Origin: Prevotella melaninogenica | GTDB lineage: Bacteria; Bacteroidota; Bacteroidia; Bacteroidales; Bacteroidaceae | Assembly (NCBI RefSeq): GCF_018127925.1 | Contig: NZ_CP072348.1 | Span: 1,776,501 to 1,840,500, forward strand | Length of the DNA stretch: 64,000 bases | Direction of reading: 5' to 3' | Shown here: positions 51,819-60,149 of the stretch, one piece after another | How positions within the stretch are numbered: position 1 is the first letter of the stretch | How the letters are laid out: each line of letters starts with the position of its first letter | Notes under the pieces: generated by a model | Databases searched by the model: none | What the model saw: the letters and a program-made list of their open reading frames with translations, nothing else | What the model was told of the DNA's origin: nothing | Translations under genes and position numbers: made by a program

Positions 51819-52197
51819 TTTTGTGCTTATGCCAAAGAGGTGCTTTTACGGGGTTTTGACGATTTTTCTTTTTTCGTTGTCCTTTTGAGCCGGAAGCGGA
51901 AAGCCGTGTATGACCGCACATTCCATAAATGGAACAAGCCGTCACTCACGGCAGACAAACCGGGAAGAATGATTTTATCCATCCGACCAAACACGTTTGG
52001 CCAAACAGATAAAAACATACTTCCTTGCCGATGGTTTGCTCGGTTTCACGCTACCGGCTATGTTCTTTTCTGTTGGGGATGTCTTTTTCACGGATTTCTC
52101 TTTTGAAGTTTTCCTGTCTAATCTGCCTCCACTTCCGTTTACCTCCATTTTCGCGCCTTTCAGTGAGCCGCATCAGGCAGTCATTTTCGTGCTGGGT

Positions 52198-52207
52198 GCA
52201 AAGGTAA
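52198..52207 (-). promoter_or_regulatory. Promoter box reading toward the ICE left end
   Basis: The minus strand reads TACCTTTGCA. It points toward the hairpin at 51758-51818. No gene with clear coding character lies between, so the transcript may be non-coding. Confidence 0.4.
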
Positions 52208-52469
52208 CTCCGGGATTGTACGGGAAAGCAAGGTCAAGCCTCCTGTTTTCTGGAAAAATCTCCAGCCTTTCGGGTAGTATTTTTCCGAAAAACCTTGCAT
52301 TCCCTAATCCCTACCTTTTTAAGCACCCGAAACGAAAACGACCGATGCGACAGAAAGACGCATTAAAAAAAATGTCGGATAAACGAGAAGCAGATAAGAT
52401 AGTTTGAAACTCAACTCCCTCAGCTCTTGAATCCGCATTAAAAAACAAAAAATCAAAAACAAAACGGAT

Positions 52470-52805
52470 ATGAGAACGGCAATAGCAACAAAATTCGTGG
52501 CATGGGAAGTACCAAGTTTGGAGAACCTGCAAGGCAGCAAGGTGTACGGACTTCGCACCAAACTGAACAATGGTGAGAAATTGAGCCGAGAGGAAAAGGA
52601 TTGGCTTACACGCAACGTGAACAGCAACACCTATTTCAAGAGCGCAGTACCCTTGCAAGGTTGGATGTTTGACTTTTCCGACATTCTCCGAACCTACATT
52701 GTAAAGCAGTATGGACATTGGGCGGAATACAAGGCTACCGACAAGACCGCACTCCGCAGTTTCCTATACGGCAGGATAGACAGCATCGTGGAACTTAACA
52801 AATGA
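52470..52805 (+). CDS. ICE accessory protein of unknown function
   Basis: The 111-aa product is M-R-T-A-I-A-T-K-F-V-A-W-E-V-P-S-L-E-N at its start. It has no signal peptide, no membrane span and no motif known to me. It is the first of a run of small genes on the plus strand in the left part of the ICE, a place where CTnDOT-like elements usually have conserved hypotheticals. Codon use is like the rest of the ICE and unlike the chromosome. Confidence 0.75.
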   Translation: MRTAIATKFVAWEVPSLENLQGSKVYGLRTKLNNGEKLSREEKDWLTRNVNSNTYFKSAVPLQGWMFDFSDILRTYIVKQYGHWAEYKATDKTALRSFLYGRIDSIVELNK

Positions 52806-52812
52806 TACGGCT

Positions 52813-53028
52813 ATGACAGCAACGGTAAATTTCAGACAAATGGCGCAATACATAGGGCTTGCGATATGCACCCTAATCATGCGCACCGCCTTTTGGGTGT
52901 CCGGCATCCTTTGGTACATCGTCAGAGAGATAATAAACGGAGTGTTCCGAGTGGCAATAGGGGTAATCGTGGCTATTCTTTCCGTTATCCTGTTCTTCGG
53001 CTTCATTCTTTGGTTATTCACCCTTTAA
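52813..53028 (+). CDS. Small ICE membrane protein
   Basis: The 71-aa product has two hydrophobic spans (about 12-32 and 44-70). It starts 7 nt after the previous stop and is followed 11 nt later by the next gene, so it belongs to the same transcript. No family is recognised. Confidence 0.7.
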   Translation: MTATVNFRQMAQYIGLAICTLIMRTAFWVSGILWYIVREIINGVFRVAIGVIVAILSVILFFGFILWLFTL

Positions 53029-53039
53029 TCCCTACCGAC

Positions 53040-53261
53040 ATGGCAAAGAGAAGAAGCAAGACAGTGGAGCAACAATGCAGATACTACGAGGTGGGCAACA
53101 TCTTCGAGTACATGGTGGAAACATACCTCAACGGCAATATGTCCGTGTTCCGTGGACTCTACCACGAACTGAACAAGGACGCACGGAAGGACTTTATAGA
53201 CTTCCTATTGAGCGAGGTTGAGCCGATTTATTGGAGGGAGATTTTGAAACATACTATTTGA
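53040..53261 (+). CDS. Small soluble ICE protein
   Basis: The frame from ATG 53040 gives M-A-K-R-R-S-K-T-V-E-Q-Q-C-R-Y-Y-E-V and runs 73 codons. It has a basic start and an acidic helical body. Its position between the membrane protein and the pcfK-like gene is consistent with an accessory ICE gene. No family is recognised. Confidence 0.65.
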   Translation: MAKRRSKTVEQQCRYYEVGNIFEYMVETYLNGNMSVFRGLYHELNKDARKDFIDFLLSEVEPIYWREILKHTI

Positions 53262-53284
53262 CAACTCATAAAAACGACAGCGAT

Positions 53285-53704
53285 ATGAAAGGAACAGACC
53301 ATTTCAAGAGAACGATACAGATGTATTTGGAACAACGTGCGGAGGAAGACACGCTCTTTGCGAAGAACTACCGCAATCCAGCCAAGAACATTGACGATTG
53401 CGTAACCTACATTCTGAACTATGTGCAGAAAAGCGGTTGTAACGGCTTCACGGACGGAGAGATATACGGACAAGCAGTACACTACTATGACGAGAACGAG
53501 ATTGAGGTGGGCAAGCCTATCCAATGCCAAGTGGCGGTGAACCACATTGTGGAACTCACGGCAGAGGAAAAAGCAGAAGCACGTCAGCAGGCAGTCCGCA
53601 GATACCAAGACGAGGAACTCCGCAAGTTGCAGAACCGCACCAAGCCGACAAAGGCGAAAACAGAAACCCAAGTTCAACCCTCATTATTTGATTTTGGCTT
53701 ATGA
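53285..53704 (+). CDS. PcfK-like protein
   Basis: The 139-aa product (start M-K-G-T-D-H-F-K-R-T-I) is helical and charged, with a C-terminal K/T/Q-rich tail ending P-S-L-F-D-F-G-L. It matches the PcfK-like family found before pcfJ in conjugative elements; the function is unknown. It overlaps the next gene by 4 nt (ATGA). The start at 53285 is preferred to 53231, which lies inside the previous gene. Confidence 0.75.
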   Translation: MKGTDHFKRTIQMYLEQRAEEDTLFAKNYRNPAKNIDDCVTYILNYVQKSGCNGFTDGEIYGQAVHYYDENEIEVGKPIQCQVAVNHIVELTAEEKAEARQQAVRRYQDEELRKLQNRTKPTKAKTETQVQPSLFDFGL

Positions 53705-54966
53705 AACCGAGAAACAAATTTGAAAAAGCAGTTCTTGCCCAAAGCAAGAAACTACGCCCGATAACCCCGATACAGATAAATTGGGCATTCCGTAATTGCG
53801 TGGAGCATTATGCACACCGCTTGCCGAAAGGTCGTACCACTTGTATGGATTGCGGTCATAGTTGGGTAATGACGGAGCAGACCGAGCATTGTACGTGTCC
53901 CGAATGTGGAGCAAGTTTGAAAGTCTGCCTCACCTATCAGCGCAAGGTAAGACAAAAGCAGTATTTCACAACCCTTACCACAAGCGGAGAATACCAAGTG
54001 CTACGAATGTTCTTGCTTGTCGTGGGTATGGAGAAAGGGGTTAATGCCAAGTCCTATGCCCTTGAAATCGGGCAGTATTGGTGGAATGAACAAGGGCGTA
54101 AGGCTGTTGTTGCCATTCCACGCACATTGGGATGCTACATCGACACGTTCTCATTCGCTTCTCCTTTTGCTATCCGCAATGACAATGAAGCGTACCGCCA
54201 TATCTCATATTCCCCGATATATCCAAGATATAAGGTGTTGCCGACGCTCCGCAGAAACGGCTTTAACGGCAATTTCCACGACATTGTACCCACCAAACTA
54301 ATACCGGCATTATTGTCGGACAGCCGTGCGGAAACGCTGTTGAAGGCAGGGCAATATCCCATGTTGCGCTACTATCTGTACCACTCTTTCAATATTGGAG
54401 AGTATTGGGCTTCAATCAAGATATGTATCCGCAACGGCTATACTATTGAGGACGGCTCAATGTGGCGTGACACCATAGACCTCCTGCGTCATTTCGGCAA
54501 GGACACAAACAGCCCGAAATACGTTTGCCCTGCCGACCTCAAAGTTGAACACGACAAGTTGGTGGCAAAGCGCAACCTGCAAAGGAAACATGAGCGGACT
54601 GAACAGCAACGCAGGAAAGCGATTGAGGACGAGAAACAATATCTGAAAGCTAAGGGCATATTCTTCGGACTTGCCTTTACCGACAGCCTTATTTGCGTCA
54701 AAGTCATAGAGAGCGTGGAAGAAATGGCAGAGGAAGGAAGGACGATGCACCATTGTGTGGGCGGTTACCACAAACGAAAAGACTCCCTTATCCTATCCGC
54801 CACCATTGACGGAAAACGAATTGAAACGATAGAGGTGTCACTAAAAACTTTTGAGGTGGTGCAGTGTCGTGGCGTATGCAACGAGAACTCCGAATACCAC
54901 GACCGCATCATCGCCCTTGTGAACAAGAACGCCAACCTTATCCGCCAGCGGATGAAAGCGGCATAA
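53701..54966 (+). CDS. PcfJ-like protein
   Basis: The 421-aa product has a zinc-ribbon-like pair of C-x2-C motifs (C-M-D-C near 48 and C-P-E-C near 66). Near the C-terminus it has the block M-H-H-C-V-G-G-Y, followed by S-L-I-L-S-A-T-I-D-G. PcfJ was named in the plasmid pCF10 of Enterococcus; homologues are common in Bacteroidales conjugative elements, with no clear role. The tight overlap with the pcfK-like gene supports a common transcript. Confidence 0.8.
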   Translation: MKPRNKFEKAVLAQSKKLRPITPIQINWAFRNCVEHYAHRLPKGRTTCMDCGHSWVMTEQTEHCTCPECGASLKVCLTYQRKVRQKQYFTTLTTSGEYQVLRMFLLVVGMEKGVNAKSYALEIGQYWWNEQGRKAVVAIPRTLGCYIDTFSFASPFAIRNDNEAYRHISYSPIYPRYKVLPTLRRNGFNGNFHDIVPTKLIPALLSDSRAETLLKAGQYPMLRYYLYHSFNIGEYWASIKICIRNGYTIEDGSMWRDTIDLLRHFGKDTNSPKYVCPADLKVEHDKLVAKRNLQRKHERTEQQRRKAIEDEKQYLKAKGIFFGLAFTDSLICVKVIESVEEMAEEGRTMHHCVGGYHKRKDSLILSATIDGKRIETIEVSLKTFEVVQCRGVCNENSEYHDRIIALVNKNANLIRQRMKAA

Positions 54967-54990
54967 TATCGACATCTAACAACTAACATT

Positions 54991-55248
54991 ATGGAAGTAA
55001 GATTTGAAAGCATGGTTTTCCTATGGGATGATAAAATCCCCACGATGTTCCTTGAATTTATGAACCTCCTCACTCTTTGTCAGAGTGAGGAGCAATTAAG
55101 GGCGAGCGTCAAGGACTTTGCCGAGAAACACGAACTTGACAAGTTCTTCCTTTACGGCTTCGGCTCTCATCATTTCTACCTGCACCAACGCTACACGAGC
55201 GACCCCGAAATGGTGATGCAACACAGAGTGCTGTCTGTACATTTCTAA
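54991..55248 (+). CDS. Hypothetical ICE protein
   Basis: The 85-aa product (M-E-V-R-F-E-S-M-V-F-L-W-D-D-K) is soluble and without recognised motifs. It lies 24 nt after the pcfJ-like gene, on the same strand, in the same block of small ICE genes. Confidence 0.65.
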   Translation: MEVRFESMVFLWDDKIPTMFLEFMNLLTLCQSEEQLRASVKDFAEKHELDKFFLYGFGSHHFYLHQRYTSDPEMVMQHRVLSVHF

Positions 55249-55279
55249 TCATCTAAATAACAACGACTATGGCAACAAA

Positions 55280-55498
55280 ATGACAATTAACGGAGTAAGC
55301 ACCTGCCAATCGGCAGGAACGGAGAACTACGAGAAATTCCAAACGGGTATCGACAGACGCAAACGCACCCTTGTGCAATACGACTACCGCCACACGGACG
55401 GGGAACTTTTCTCTTGTGTCAAACCCACATTAGACGAATGTCGAGCCGCACGGGACAAGTGGCTAACGGCAAAGGAAAGGAAGGAGGAGAAGCGATGA
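55280..55498 (+). CDS. DUF3873 family protein
   Basis: The 72-aa product has the DUF3873 pattern N-G-V-S-T-C-Q-S-A-G-T-E-N-Y-E-K-F and V-Q-Y-D-Y-R-H-T-D-G-E-L-F-S-C-V. The family is typical of Bacteroidales conjugative elements and has no known function. An earlier ATG at 55269 exists but is out of frame; the start at 55280 is the frame's own. It overlaps the next gene by 4 nt. Confidence 0.78.
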   Translation: MTINGVSTCQSAGTENYEKFQTGIDRRKRTLVQYDYRHTDGELFSCVKPTLDECRAARDKWLTAKERKEEKR

Positions 55499-55743
55499 AC
55501 GAAGCAGGCTACCAAACGCTGATAGTCAAATTCAGCGAACCCATTACGGCATTGGACGGCATCTTTGACGATGCCGAAGCGTGGGGAGTTGATACCCTAA
55601 AGGGGTGGATAGACAGCTATGAAAGCAGCCGTTTCACTGCCATTGACAGCCATACGGCAGTCATCACGAGCGAGTATAGCATGGAATGTCTGAAAGAGTG
55701 GCTGGAAAAATGCACACCCATAACCGAGAAAACAGAATTTTGA
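55495..55743 (+). CDS. Hypothetical ICE protein (co-translated with DUF3873)
   Basis: The start ATG at 55495 overlaps the DUF3873 stop (ATGA). The 82-aa product (M-N-E-A-G-Y-Q-T-L-I-V-K) is acidic and soluble. No family is recognised. Translational coupling suggests it works with DUF3873. Confidence 0.65.
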   Translation: MNEAGYQTLIVKFSEPITALDGIFDDAEAWGVDTLKGWIDSYESSRFTAIDSHTAVITSEYSMECLKEWLEKCTPITEKTEF

Positions 55744-55796
55744 ACATTGGGGCGGTGTCCGCACCGCCCGAACCATAAACCTAAAAGACAACGGAT

Positions 55797-56105
55797 ATGA
55801 TAGCAAAGACAATTTTAGAGCAGATTGGCGGCAGACGCTTTGCCGCCATGACGGGAAGCAAAGACTTCACAGACATGGGCAACGGCTTGCGCATGAGCCT
55901 TGCGAGGAACAAGACCAGTGCCAACCGCCTTGACATCATCTATGACGGAGGGGCAGACCTATACAATATGCGTTTCTACCGCAAGACGTTCAGCAAAAAG
56001 ACATTCGAGAGCAGGACGAAGGACATTGAAACGCACGAGGGGATATATTGCGATATGCTGGAGGAAATGTTCACGATGGTAACGGGACTTTACACCCGCT
56101 TTTGA
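55797..56105 (+). CDS. Conserved-looking ICE protein
   Basis: The 102-aa product reads M-I-A-K-T-I-L-E-Q-I-G-G-R-R-F-A-A-M-T-G and later Y-D-G-G-A-D-L-Y-N-M-R-F-Y-R-K. It looks like a small DNA- or RNA-interacting protein, judged only from its basic patches. Its position and strand match the other accessory genes. No firm family. Confidence 0.65.
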   Translation: MIAKTILEQIGGRRFAAMTGSKDFTDMGNGLRMSLARNKTSANRLDIIYDGGADLYNMRFYRKTFSKKTFESRTKDIETHEGIYCDMLEEMFTMVTGLYTRF

Positions 56106-56124
56106 GGGGTGGGCGGCAAAAGCC

Positions 56125-56168
56125 GCCTACTTTCTTTCATGAGCATGATGGCGGATAAGAAAGTAGGC
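56125..56168. repeat. 12-bp inverted repeat between ICE genes
   Basis: GCCTACTTTCTT (56125-56136) and AAGAAAGTAGGC (56157-56168) form a perfect 12-bp inverted repeat with a 20-nt loop. A GGCGGCAAAAGCCGCC hairpin precedes it. It may be a terminator of the upstream genes or a protein-binding site. Confidence 0.65.
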
Positions 56169-56221
56169 AAAGAAACCTTTGTACCAATCTACGATAGTAT
56201 TCACAAAAACAAGTTTTAATC

Positions 56222-56443
56222 ATGGAAACAATCAGACAGAACGGAAAAACCATCTTGTACAGCAACGACGGCATAAGCATAAAGATGGTTTTCAAGAACC
56301 TTACGGGCAGGAATTTTCAAGGTCAGGAATATACAGACTATATCCGGCATATCGCAATCGGCAGCATGGGATTTTCACCCGGTATCATAGAGCATTGCAG
56401 GGACGGTGAGGTTGCAGGCAAAGGGACAATCCCGAATGTATGA
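56222..56443 (+). CDS. Last plus-strand ICE gene, unknown function
   Basis: The 73-aa product (M-E-T-I-R-Q-N-G-K-T-I-L-Y-S-N-D-G) has no known motif. Another frame (56179-56409) overlaps it, but the ATG at 56222 follows an A/T-rich leader and has the better coding character. It ends 6 nt before a bidirectional terminator. Confidence 0.55.
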   Translation: METIRQNGKTILYSNDGISIKMVFKNLTGRNFQGQEYTDYIRHIAIGSMGFSPGIIEHCRDGEVAGKGTIPNV

Positions 56444-56449
56444 AAACTG

Positions 56450-56488
56450 AAACTCCGATGAAGTTGGCGGCTTCATCGGAGTTTCTTT
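56450..56488. terminator. Bidirectional terminator between convergent ICE operons
   Basis: AAACTCCGATGAAG (56450-56463) pairs with CTTCATCGGAGTTT (56471-56484) around TTGGCGG. It has a T-rich right side and an A-rich left side, so it works for both the plus-strand block and the tra operon. Confidence 0.85.
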
Positions 56489-56505
56489 CGTCAGACACTT
56501 ATTCT

Positions 56506-57033
56506 TTATGGTACATACAGCAGCGCAAACTCAGCCTTCCTTCGTTTGAGCAGCATGGCGTGGCGTTTCCCCTTATAGTTACAGAAAGCGATATACTCCC
56601 GGTAGATGTTCCTGTCACCCGCCTCCAGCTTTCGGATTAGCGTGCTTTTGGGTATCTTCCCACTCCCCAAAAGACGGTACGGACCGACATTGTAGGCGAG
56701 CGTGGCAAGCAGAAGCGAATCCTTCCCGAACTGCTGGAACATCGCGCAGAACTTCCGCAGGTCTTTTCGCAGAAGCGCGTCCGCCTGCCGCTTCGTCATG
56801 GTGCGTGCCGAATACCTTTCCCCCGGCTGCAACCGATGTCCATATCCTACATACGGGTGATGTTTTTCCGAATGCCAGCCCTCAAAATACTTCGTGCATC
56901 GCACCGCCCTCTCAAATGGTGGCAGCCGGTAGATAGCCGCCTGCCCGTCCGTTCCCTCATGGCGTCTGTTCCGTGCGGACACGGAACAGACCGCCAGAAG
57001 CGAACAGAGGATAGCCATGAATACACGCATCAT
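56506..57033 (-). CDS. Lysozyme-like muramidase of the conjugation locus
   Basis: The 175-aa exported protein has a signal peptide (about 1-20) and a T4-type lysozyme signature: Y-F-E-G-W-H-S-E, then Y-V-G-Y-G-H and L-A-Y-N-V-G-P. It likely opens peptidoglycan so the transfer channel can pass. It overlaps traQ by 4 nt (ATGA) and is the last gene of the tra operon. ATG at 57030 could also be the start. Confidence 0.82.
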   Translation of the reverse strand: MMRVFMAILCSLLAVCSVSARNRRHEGTDGQAAIYRLPPFERAVRCTKYFEGWHSEKHHPYVGYGHRLQPGERYSARTMTKRQADALLRKDLRKFCAMFQQFGKDSLLLATLAYNVGPYRLLGSGKIPKSTLIRKLEAGDRNIYREYIAFCNYKGKRHAMLLKRRKAEFALLYVP

Positions 57034-57536
57034 CGTGTAAAGGGCTTGAAGTTCCCGATGGGGACAACAGTGATAACCCCGTCATCCTTCACGTTTCGGT
57101 TGTTGAAGTCAAATTCCAACTCATAGGAGTTGCCGAAATTGTCCTCCACTACCACGATGAAGTTGTGCGCCTCGTCACCTTGCGCCGTGTAGTACAGCCG
57201 GAACTTCTCGTTTTCGAGCAGGTAGCGGTCATTGGGCAGGAAAGTGATGCCGTTGTCCATTTTCAGTGTGCCCTCACCCTCGAACTGGAAATACCGGATG
57301 GTATAGAGGGTATTGGCGAAATCGCCCGTTTTCTTCAGCTCACAGCGGATTTCCACCGTCTGCCCCTTTGTGACCTTGTTCGGCACGGGCATGGTTTCCA
57401 CCGTGAAGGGATAGGATTGCTGGATGTCCATATCGTCGTCGCACGATACGAATGTGAATGACACTGCGGCGAACAGGCAGAGTGCCAACGCCTTGAAGAT
57501 TGATGTTCTCTTGTTCTTGTTGTTCAGTATGTTCAT
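57030..57536 (-). CDS. traQ: Conjugative transposon protein TraQ (DUF3872)
   Basis: The 168-aa lipoprotein has a lipobox V-S-C-D near residue 32 and a beta-sandwich-like body (DUF3872). It is in the usual last tra position. Its start overlaps the traP stop (TAATG). Its exact role in mating is unknown in the family. Confidence 0.85.
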   Translation of the reverse strand: MNILNNKNKRTSIFKALALCLFAAVSFTFVSCDDDMDIQQSYPFTVETMPVPNKVTKGQTVEIRCELKKTGDFANTLYTIRYFQFEGEGTLKMDNGITFLPNDRYLLENEKFRLYYTAQGDEAHNFIVVVEDNFGNSYELEFDFNNRNVKDDGVITVVPIGNFKPFTR

Positions 57537-58435
57537 TATTCTTTGATTTTTAGATTGTTGTTCTTTTGTTGTTTTCTTGATACTTGTTGCAGGTACTCGT
57601 TCAAGTCCTTGCAGCCTTGATAGATGCCGGAACGGTCTGTCACCTTTCCTCCGTAGCGTGTCCGCAGGGCTTCCATTGCCCTGCGTCCGGCTTCGTCTCG
57701 GTCGAGGTAACAGTCGATGCGCTCGTACCCGTCCAGATGTTTCAAAGCCTTTTCCACGTTGGCGACGGAGTTCAGCACAAGGCAGTCACCCGTTGCCAAA
57801 CCGAGCGTGACGGCGGACAGGAAGTCCATAAAGCCCTCGAACACGCTGCACACGTCCGCCGGGATGTCCCCCGCCTTGACCAGCGACACGTCCTTTGGTG
57901 GTACGCAACCCTTGAAACGGCGGCTTCGGGTTTCATAGCCGCCCGACACGTTCGGAAAGCCGACGGCAAAGTACCGCTTACCACGCACGCCGTAGTTCAG
58001 GCGGCAGCAGTGGCGGGATGCAACGGCATAAGGGATGCCTCTTTCCTTCAAATACTCCGTCAGCGGAGAGCGGAGCAGCGGGACGGCTTCCACTCCCTCA
58101 AAGGCAGGTTCGGACGGTTCCGGCAGGTACAACGGCTTTTCTGCTGCGGCAAGCGGCATACGGGCGGTTTCCGCTATGAATCTCGCCTGCGCCATGAAAT
58201 CCCCGCTTCGGGTAAACTCCCCGACAAGCGTGAAGATGTCGCCGCCCTTGCCCAAGCCGAAGTCGTACCAGAGCTGTTTCGCCACGTTCACACGGAAGGA
58301 GGGCGTGCGTTCACTGCGGTATGGCGCACGATACCACAGCTCGTTTCCGCTCCTTCGGACAGGCTCATGTCCCAGCCGTGCGAGAAAGTCCGCAATGGGT
58401 ATCTGCCTCATATTCTCAATGTCCGTCCGTTCCAT
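57536..58435 (-). CDS. traP: TraP, primase-like TOPRIM protein
   Basis: The 299-aa protein has an N-terminal region like the DnaG zinc-finger domain (Y-R-S-E-R-T-P-S-F ... F-G-L-G-K-G-G-D-I-F-T-L-V) and a TOPRIM domain (S-V-F-E-G-F-M-D-F ... D-R-D-E-A-G). The N-terminal domain lacks all zinc-ligating Cys/His residues. It probably binds DNA ends or primes at entry; no evidence here of activity. The start at 58435 (M-E-R-T-D-I-E-N-M-R) leaves a short gap to traO, whereas the upstream frame would overlap traO. Confidence 0.82.
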   Translation of the reverse strand: MERTDIENMRQIPIADFLARLGHEPVRRSGNELWYRAPYRSERTPSFRVNVAKQLWYDFGLGKGGDIFTLVGEFTRSGDFMAQARFIAETARMPLAAAEKPLYLPEPSEPAFEGVEAVPLLRSPLTEYLKERGIPYAVASRHCCRLNYGVRGKRYFAVGFPNVSGGYETRSRRFKGCVPPKDVSLVKAGDIPADVCSVFEGFMDFLSAVTLGLATGDCLVLNSVANVEKALKHLDGYERIDCYLDRDEAGRRAMEALRTRYGGKVTDRSGIYQGCKDLNEYLQQVSRKQQKNNNLKIKE

Positions 58436-58443
58436 GCGACGTG

Positions 58444-59019
58444 TCAGTTGATGATTATCTTGACGCCCGCCCCGAACTGCGTATGGAACTTCCGTGTGTC
58501 GCCACCCCACAGCAGGCGCTCCCGGAGGTTGGCGAGCAGGGCGATACGGTCAGCCACGTAAAACTCCACATCGAGCGTCAGCGCACCGCCGTAGATGAAG
58601 GCGTCCCGGTCATGGAGCGTGGAGCCGTCATGCAGCACTTTCTCGCCCCAATTCACCGACTCATATCCGGCGAGAGCCGAAGCCCCCGCATAGACGAACA
58701 CTATTTTACGGGCGTCGGAGAGTATCTTGAAATAATAACCGCCCTCCGCCGTGAACTGCGCCACAGGTATGGCGGTATCCTTGTACGGGTTGTTCTTCAA
58801 GAGGTATTCGCCACCGAACACCCACTTGTTACCGTTCTTCGTGTAGGTGGAGAGAGCCGCCCCGAAACTGTAACCGCCATTGTTGCCACTTAAACGCATA
58901 CCGTCCACAAGGTTAGCTCTCAATTCGATGCCCTGCATCTTCGGCAGGCATCGCTGGGCGTGCGCCTGCCCCGTGAACAGGGCAAGCGACACGATGATTA
59001 TTGCGATGTACTTTCTCAT
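58444..59019 (-). CDS. traO: Conjugative transposon protein TraO
   Basis: The 191-aa product begins with a signal peptide (Y-I-A-I-I-I-V-S-L-A-L-F-T-G-Q-A-H-A). It has the beta-barrel-like pattern of outer-membrane proteins, ending H-T-Q-F-G-A-G-V-K-I-I-I-N. The TraO family is a channel component in Bacteroidales conjugation. It sits between traN and traP with 2-8 nt gaps. Confidence 0.85.
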   Translation of the reverse strand: MRKYIAIIIVSLALFTGQAHAQRCLPKMQGIELRANLVDGMRLSGNNGGYSFGAALSTYTKNGNKWVFGGEYLLKNNPYKDTAIPVAQFTAEGGYYFKILSDARKIVFVYAGASALAGYESVNWGEKVLHDGSTLHDRDAFIYGGALTLDVEFYVADRIALLANLRERLLWGGDTRKFHTQFGAGVKIIIN

Positions 59020-59021
59020 GG

Positions 59022-60080
59022 TCAGCGCACTTGAAGTTCGTTGATGGTATTGGCACGTACCAAGTCCTCGTTTTCAATCACGAAAGACTGGTGACGCCCC
59101 CCGTTCTTCTCGTTGAGTTCCACCACGAGGCATTTGTCGTCGGGAATGGTGAACTTCGCCATCGTGAATACCGTGCGCTCGCTCTTCTTGCCCGGCACGA
59201 GTGTGGCGTAATTCTGCGCACGGAGCGGCAGGATAATCTGCTCCTGCACGGCGGTACGCTTCGCCACCTTCTTGTCCACGATTTTCCATGTGATGTAGTC
59301 CACATCGAAAGGCACGTTGCTCTGGTTCTTTATCTCCGTGTGGAAATAGAGTAACCCATTATGCGTGTAGATACCTTTCAGCAGGTACTGGATGCCGAAT
59401 CGCTTGCAGCCGATGTGCTTCACCTCACGCTTGTTCTGCTTGTGGATGGACTTCATGATAAGGCGCACCAGCATCGGGCTTTCGCTGCCCAGTTCCTTCA
59501 GGTAGATTTCCTGCGCGTTGTTCGGGCGGTTCACCTTCTCGCCGTCATGGATGAAGTCGCACATCTCCACGTTGAGAAGCAGCGGTTCGGAGGCGTACTT
59601 CACGTTAAAAGTATAGAAACTCCCGTCCTCCGTGATTACCGACATATTGGTTTCGTTCGGGAAGTTACGCACGGTAGCTTTCACGCGGATGACGTTCTCC
59701 GCTCCGTCGGCTTTACCCGCAATCAGGTCGGGCGAGCCTAAATCGACGTAGCGCACCTCCGAGGGGAAAATGACGTGGACGGTCTTGTCGTAGGTCACTT
59801 CCAATCCGTGCGGGGGAACCATGCGGTCGAAGGTCAGCTTCTTTGTCAGCCCGTGATACAGATCGCCGTCCGCCTCCTTCTGCGGATAGACCTCCTTTGT
59901 CAAGGTCGGTTGTTGGCTTTGCCTTCCTCCTCCTTGCGAGGCATAGTCAAGCGAGCTTGTCTCTGCTCTCGCTTCGTTCGTCGGTTCACTTCCGTTGTTC
60001 TCTCCAACGGTTACGTTCTCCTGCGCGTTGGCAGTTATGATGCCCATAGCGAGGGCAAACATGATGATTACTTTTTTCAT
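59022..60080 (-). CDS. traN: Conjugative transposon protein TraN
   Basis: The 352-aa exported protein has a signal peptide (residues 1-19). Its beta-rich body (V-H-V-I-F-P-S-E-V-R-Y-V-D-L-G-S) resembles the TraN/VirB9-like component of Bacteroidales type IV secretion. It is in frame and intact, lying 2 nt before traO. The segment N-E-A-R-A-E-T-S-S-L-D-Y-A-S-Q-G-G-G is a low-complexity linker. Confidence 0.87.
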   Translation of the reverse strand: MKKVIIMFALAMGIITANAQENVTVGENNGSEPTNEARAETSSLDYASQGGGRQSQQPTLTKEVYPQKEADGDLYHGLTKKLTFDRMVPPHGLEVTYDKTVHVIFPSEVRYVDLGSPDLIAGKADGAENVIRVKATVRNFPNETNMSVITEDGSFYTFNVKYASEPLLLNVEMCDFIHDGEKVNRPNNAQEIYLKELGSESPMLVRLIMKSIHKQNKREVKHIGCKRFGIQYLLKGIYTHNGLLYFHTEIKNQSNVPFDVDYITWKIVDKKVAKRTAVQEQIILPLRAQNYATLVPGKKSERTVFTMAKFTIPDDKCLVVELNEKNGGRHQSFVIENEDLVRANTINELQVR

Positions 60081-60149
60081 TCTACTTTGGATTTTAGTGG
60101 TAAATAAAAATTTGGTTGTTGTTTTTTTAGTCGTTGATTGTTATTGTTT

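Noticed and set aside
51997-52407. A 136-aa plus-strand gene at the ICE left end
   Set aside because: It starts inside non-coding-looking DNA, is mixed hydrophobic without a pattern, and overlaps the opposing promoter box. Coding character is poor.
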